Assembly: GCF_036346855.1 (NCBI RefSeq)
Contig: NZ_CP107841.1
Coordinates: 2,670,001-2,734,000 of the forward strand
From: Streptomyces europaeiscabiei
GTDB taxonomy: Bacteria > Actinomycetota > Actinomycetes > Streptomycetales > Streptomycetaceae
Direction of reading: 5' to 3'
DNA length: 64,000 nt
Shown one piece after another: positions 61,403 to 64,000 of the stretch (positions within the stretch are counted from its first letter, which is position 1; each line of letters begins with the position of its first letter). A program made the position numbers and the translations under genes. The notes beneath the pieces are model-generated. The model did not search any database. It had not been told where the DNA came from and saw nothing but the letters and a program-made list of their open reading frames with translations.

Positions 61403-61552
61403 ACCCCCCGCAGCCGCCCCACCGCCTCAGTCACCCCACCCCGCCCATCTCCCCGCCCACCCCGCAACCCAAAGACCCACCCGCCCGGAAGGGGCGGATG
61501 GGTGGGGAACATCCCTCGCGGCGCGGCGGATCACCGCAACCTAAGCGCCACG

Positions 61553-62548
61553 TCAGCTCTTCTCGGCGGACTCGGCCTTCTTCTCGACCACGGAGTCGGA
61601 GGCGGCATCCGCGTCCTTCTCCTTCTTCGCATCGGCCTCGCCCGAGGGCTCCGCGGACTCCGCGGACTCCGAGTCCTCGTCGTCCTTCTGCTCGCCCTTC
61701 TCCACGTCCGCAGCGGCAGGGTCCCCGTCGGAGACACCCGGCTCGACGACCTCTTCCCGCCCGGGCCGCTTCCGGGCCGACAGGACGATGTAGATCACGG
61801 CGAGGATGAAGACGAACAGCGCGGTCCAGTTGTTGAGGCGCAGCCCGAAGATGTGATGGGCCTCGTCGACCCGCATGTACTCGATCCAGAACCGCCCCAC
61901 GCAGTACGAGGCGACGTACAGCGCGAACGCCCGCCCGTGCCCGAGGTTGAAGCGACGGTCCGCCCAGATGACGAGGAGCGCGACACCGATGCACCACAGC
62001 GACTCGTAGAGGAAGGTCGGGTGGTACGTGCCCGGCAGCCGCCCGTCCGTGGAGGACGTGATCTCCACGGCCCACGGCACGTTCGTCTTCCTGCCGTACA
62101 GCTCCTGGTTGAACCAGTTGCCCCACCGCCCGATCGCCTGCGCGAGGGCGATGCCGGGCGCGACGGCGTCGGCCCAGGCGGGCAGCGGGATGCCACGCCG
62201 ACGGCAGCCGATCCACGCACCCACCGCGCCGAGGGCGATCGCGCCCCAGATGCCGAGCCCGCCCTCCCAGACCTTGAAGGCGTCGACCCAGTCACGGCCC
62301 TCGCTGAAGTACAGCTCGTAGTCCGTGATCACGTGGTAGAGCCGTCCGCCGACCAGGCCGAAGGGCACGGCCCAGACCGAGATGTCGGCGACCGTACCGG
62401 CCCGTCCGCCCCGCGCGACCCAGCGTTTGTTGCCGAGCCAGACGGCTACGAAGACACCGATGATGATGCAGAAGGCGTAGCCGCGCAGCGGGACGGGACC
62501 GAGGTACAGCACCCCGCGCGACGGGCTGGGAATGTAGGCAAGTTCCAT
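61553..62548 (-). CDS. lgt: Prolipoprotein diacylglyceryl transferase
   Basis: The 331-residue membrane enzyme attaches diacylglycerol to the lipobox Cys of prelipoproteins. About seven hydrophobic segments are visible, with the Lgt signature GRWGNWFNQELYG, the conserved HPTFLYES segment and a late YMRVDEAHHIFG stretch. The last roughly 65 residues form a highly charged Glu/Asp/Ala/Lys tail found in actinobacterial Lgt. ATG 62548 starts MELAYIPSPSRGVLYLGP; the longer upstream frame is rejected. Confidence 0.95.
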   Translation of the reverse strand: MELAYIPSPSRGVLYLGPVPLRGYAFCIIIGVFVAVWLGNKRWVARGGRAGTVADISVWAVPFGLVGGRLYHVITDYELYFSEGRDWVDAFKVWEGGLGIWGAIALGAVGAWIGCRRRGIPLPAWADAVAPGIALAQAIGRWGNWFNQELYGRKTNVPWAVEITSSTDGRLPGTYHPTFLYESLWCIGVALLVIWADRRFNLGHGRAFALYVASYCVGRFWIEYMRVDEAHHIFGLRLNNWTALFVFILAVIYIVLSARKRPGREEVVEPGVSDGDPAAADVEKGEQKDDEDSESAESAEPSGEADAKKEKDADAASDSVVEKKAESAEKS

Positions 62549-62674
62549 GGCAGGGTCGACGCTACCCTGCCGGGCCCGGCCGACGGCAGGCGGCCCGGCA
62601 ACGGGTCCATAACGCCGTACCACAACTGCCTTGACTCCTCAGGGCCCCCCGCAGCCCCTCGGCTCACACGCGAC

Positions 62675-63451
62675 TCACCCCTGGGCGTTCGCCTCCACCA
62701 TCTGCTTCAGCTTGGCGGGGGTCATGGACTGGTCCGCGTAGATGTTGGTGCCGTTGAGGAAGACGCTCGGGGTGCCGGAGAAGCCGCCCTTCTGGAACGC
62801 CTCGTTCGACTTCGCGACCCAGCTGTTGTGCCTGCCGTCCTCGACGCACGTGCGGAAGGCCGCGGTGTCCAGCCCGTCCACCTTCTTCGCCAGGTCGAAG
62901 AGCTTGGTCTCGCTGGCGAAGTCGTCGCTCGTCTCGGCGGGCTGGTTCTGGTACAGCACGTCGTGGTACGCGGGGAACTTCCCCTCGTTCTGTGCGCACG
63001 CGGCGGCGTTTGCGGCCTTGCGGGAGCCGCTGCCGCCCATGTTCCCGTCGATCAGGGTGGCGAGGTGGTACTCGACCTTCAGCTTCCCGGCCTCGGTCAG
63101 CTCGTGGATCGTCGAGCGGTAGGCGTCCTCGAAGGACTTGCAGGCCGGGCAGCGGAAGTCCTCCCACACCGAGAGGGTCGACTTCGCGCCGGCGTCCCCG
63201 ACGGGGATCGCGAGGCTGTCCTCGCCGTTGGCCCCCGAGGGCGCCACGACCGGGCCCGCGGTGTCGGCGTCGTCGTCCTTGCCCGCGTTCGCCGCCACGA
63301 CGCCGATCACGGCGGCCAGGCCCAGCACGCACAGCACCGAGGCGCCCACGATCAGCACCCGACGGCGCTTCTCGCTGGCCTTCTGCTTCTCGCGCTCCTC
63401 CGCCAGTCGTTCACGGGCGGTGCGCTTTCCCTCACGGTTCTTCTCGCTCAC
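62675..63451 (-). CDS. Membrane-anchored DsbA-like thioredoxin-fold protein
   Basis: The 258-residue protein has a basic cytoplasmic N-terminus, one transmembrane segment (RRVLIVGASVLCVLGLAAVIGVVAA) and an extracytoplasmic DsbA-type thioredoxin domain. The active site is CPAC (VWEDFRCPACKSFED) and the cis-Pro loop GGFSGTPSVFLNG. It probably oxidises or isomerises disulphides in exported proteins. GTG 63451 (VSEKNREGKRTARERLAEE) is chosen as the family-like start. It lies between trpA and lgt on the same strand. Confidence 0.88.
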   Translation of the reverse strand: MSEKNREGKRTARERLAEEREKQKASEKRRRVLIVGASVLCVLGLAAVIGVVAANAGKDDDADTAGPVVAPSGANGEDSLAIPVGDAGAKSTLSVWEDFRCPACKSFEDAYRSTIHELTEAGKLKVEYHLATLIDGNMGGSGSRKAANAAACAQNEGKFPAYHDVLYQNQPAETSDDFASETKLFDLAKKVDGLDTAAFRTCVEDGRHNSWVAKSNEAFQKGGFSGTPSVFLNGTNIYADQSMTPAKLKQMVEANAQG

Positions 63452-63604
63452 ATCCCGCAGAACGAACCGGGGAGGCGCACCGCGCCTCCCCGATCCCACT
63501 TCCACCCGTTCGGGTGAGCGTATGGCCCGTTACGTTCAGCGATCCCCGTACGACAAACGGGTGAACGTCACGAGCCCCCTGGGCGCGCCGGATCGCACGC
63601 CCGA

Positions 63605-64000
63605 TCACGCGCCCCGGCGTACGCCCTTCGCGAGGTCGCCCGCGAGTTCCCGTACGGCGTTCAGACCGGCCGCCTCGTCGGGGGCGTCCAGCATCCGCTT
63701 CACGAACGCGGAGCCGACGATCACACCGTCGGCGAACCCGGCGACCTCGGCGGCCTGCCCGGCGTCGGAGACGCCGAGGCCGACGCAGACCGGCAGGCCG
63801 GAACCCGTGGCCCGGGTGCGCTCCACCAGGTCCTGGGCCTGCGCGCCCACCGACTCGCGGGTGCCCGTGACCCCCATCAGCGAGGCGGCGTAGACGAAGC
63901 CGCTGCCCGCCGCGGTGATCTCGGCGAGGCGGGCGTCCTTGCTGCTGGGCGCGACCACGAAGACGGTGCCGAGACCGTGCTTGTCCGCGTGCTCCCTCCA
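63605..64000 (-). CDS. trpA: Tryptophan synthase alpha chain, C-terminal part (runs off window)
   Basis: The visible 131 residues are the C-terminal half of TrpA (FVVAPSSKDARLAEITAAGSGFVYAASLMGVTGTRESV, then PVCVGLGVSDAGQAAEVAGFADGVIVGSAFVKRM). The alpha subunit releases indole from indole-3-glycerol phosphate for TrpB. The gene enters from beyond base 64000, reads leftward and stops at 63605. Upstream trp genes are presumably just outside the window. Confidence 0.95.
   Translation of the reverse strand, partial: WREHADKHGLGTVFVVAPSSKDARLAEITAAGSGFVYAASLMGVTGTRESVGAQAQDLVERTRATGSGLPVCVGLGVSDAGQAAEVAGFADGVIVGSAFVKRMLDAPDEAAGLNAVRELAGDLAKGVRRGA

Larger units (their letters stand above)
61188..61552. 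other. Intergenic region with an inverted pair of dispersed repeats
   Basis: This 365-bp gap lies between the convergent lyase and lgt genes. Two dispersed-repeat copies in opposite orientation (61262-61293 and 61371-61402) with several small GC hairpins between them (for example CAGGGGCTGCGCCCC) could fold into one long structure, plausibly ending transcription from both sides. No gene is evident. Confidence 0.65.

Overview
The window is very GC-rich with strong third-position GC bias, frequent GTG starts and many ATGA/GTGA start-stop overlaps. Together with the gene content (lone ANTAR response regulator, gltBD, SIMPL protein, lgt-DsbA-trpA run) this points to a Streptomyces chromosome. From memory, much of the backbone order (polA, FdhF/YdeP oxidoreductase, thioesterase, liv transporter, ANTAR regulator, pyk, 5'-nucleotidase, gltBD, VIT-type transporter, ADP-ribosylglycohydrolases, lgt, trpA) resembles the SCO2000-SCO2036 region of S. 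coelicolor. I could not check this by search.

Layout: 1-2.5 kb holds the start of a secreted lytic transglycosylase, a DUF4184 membrane protein and a doubtful small ORF. 2.5-9.1 kb holds polA, a 1-kb non-coding gap packed with tandem repeats, a molybdopterin oxidoreductase and a thioesterase. 9.2-16.3 kb holds two small envelope proteins and the complete branched-chain amino acid ABC transporter livJ-H-M-G-F, with a strong hairpin after the binding protein. 16.3-18 kb holds the ANTAR regulator, a class-I-shaped tRNA with a CAA anticodon, and an HTH-LAGLIDADG protein. 18-31.3 kb holds pyruvate kinase, a SIMPL protein, a Tat-exported 5'-nucleotidase, an SGNH hydrolase, a two-gene hydroxamate-siderophore-type pair, aminopeptidase N, a stand-alone receiver protein, chorismate mutase and a zinc metallopeptidase.

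31.5-42.4 kb looks like an accessory block. It contains two SDRs, echA20-, ipdA-, ipdB-, ipdC-, fadA6-, kstR2-, ipdF-, fadE30- and fadE33-like genes. These closely match the mycobacterial and rhodococcal KstR2 regulon for steroid C/D-ring catabolism. They are arranged as two divergent promoter regions, each with a palindromic operator candidate.

42.4-46 kb holds small stress-type genes (DUF1801, two VOC proteins, AraC), a frameshifted serine-recombinase relic and a B-box/rhomboid protein. 46-52.2 kb is glutamate synthase (gltD, gltB) with a GlnR-like site upstream. 52.5-61.2 kb holds a VIT-type transporter and then a six-gene run of four divergent ADP-ribosylglycohydrolase-family paralogues, a class III CoA-transferase and a CitE-like lyase, mostly joined by 4-nt overlaps. 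61.5-64 kb holds lgt, a membrane-anchored DsbA-like protein and the 3' part of trpA.

The two most interesting systems are the apparent steroid C/D-ring cluster with its operators and repeat-extended SDR, and the coupled four-paralogue ADP-ribosylglycohydrolase / CoA-transferase / lyase operon. The unusual class-I tRNA-Leu-like gene next to a free-standing LAGLIDADG gene comes next.
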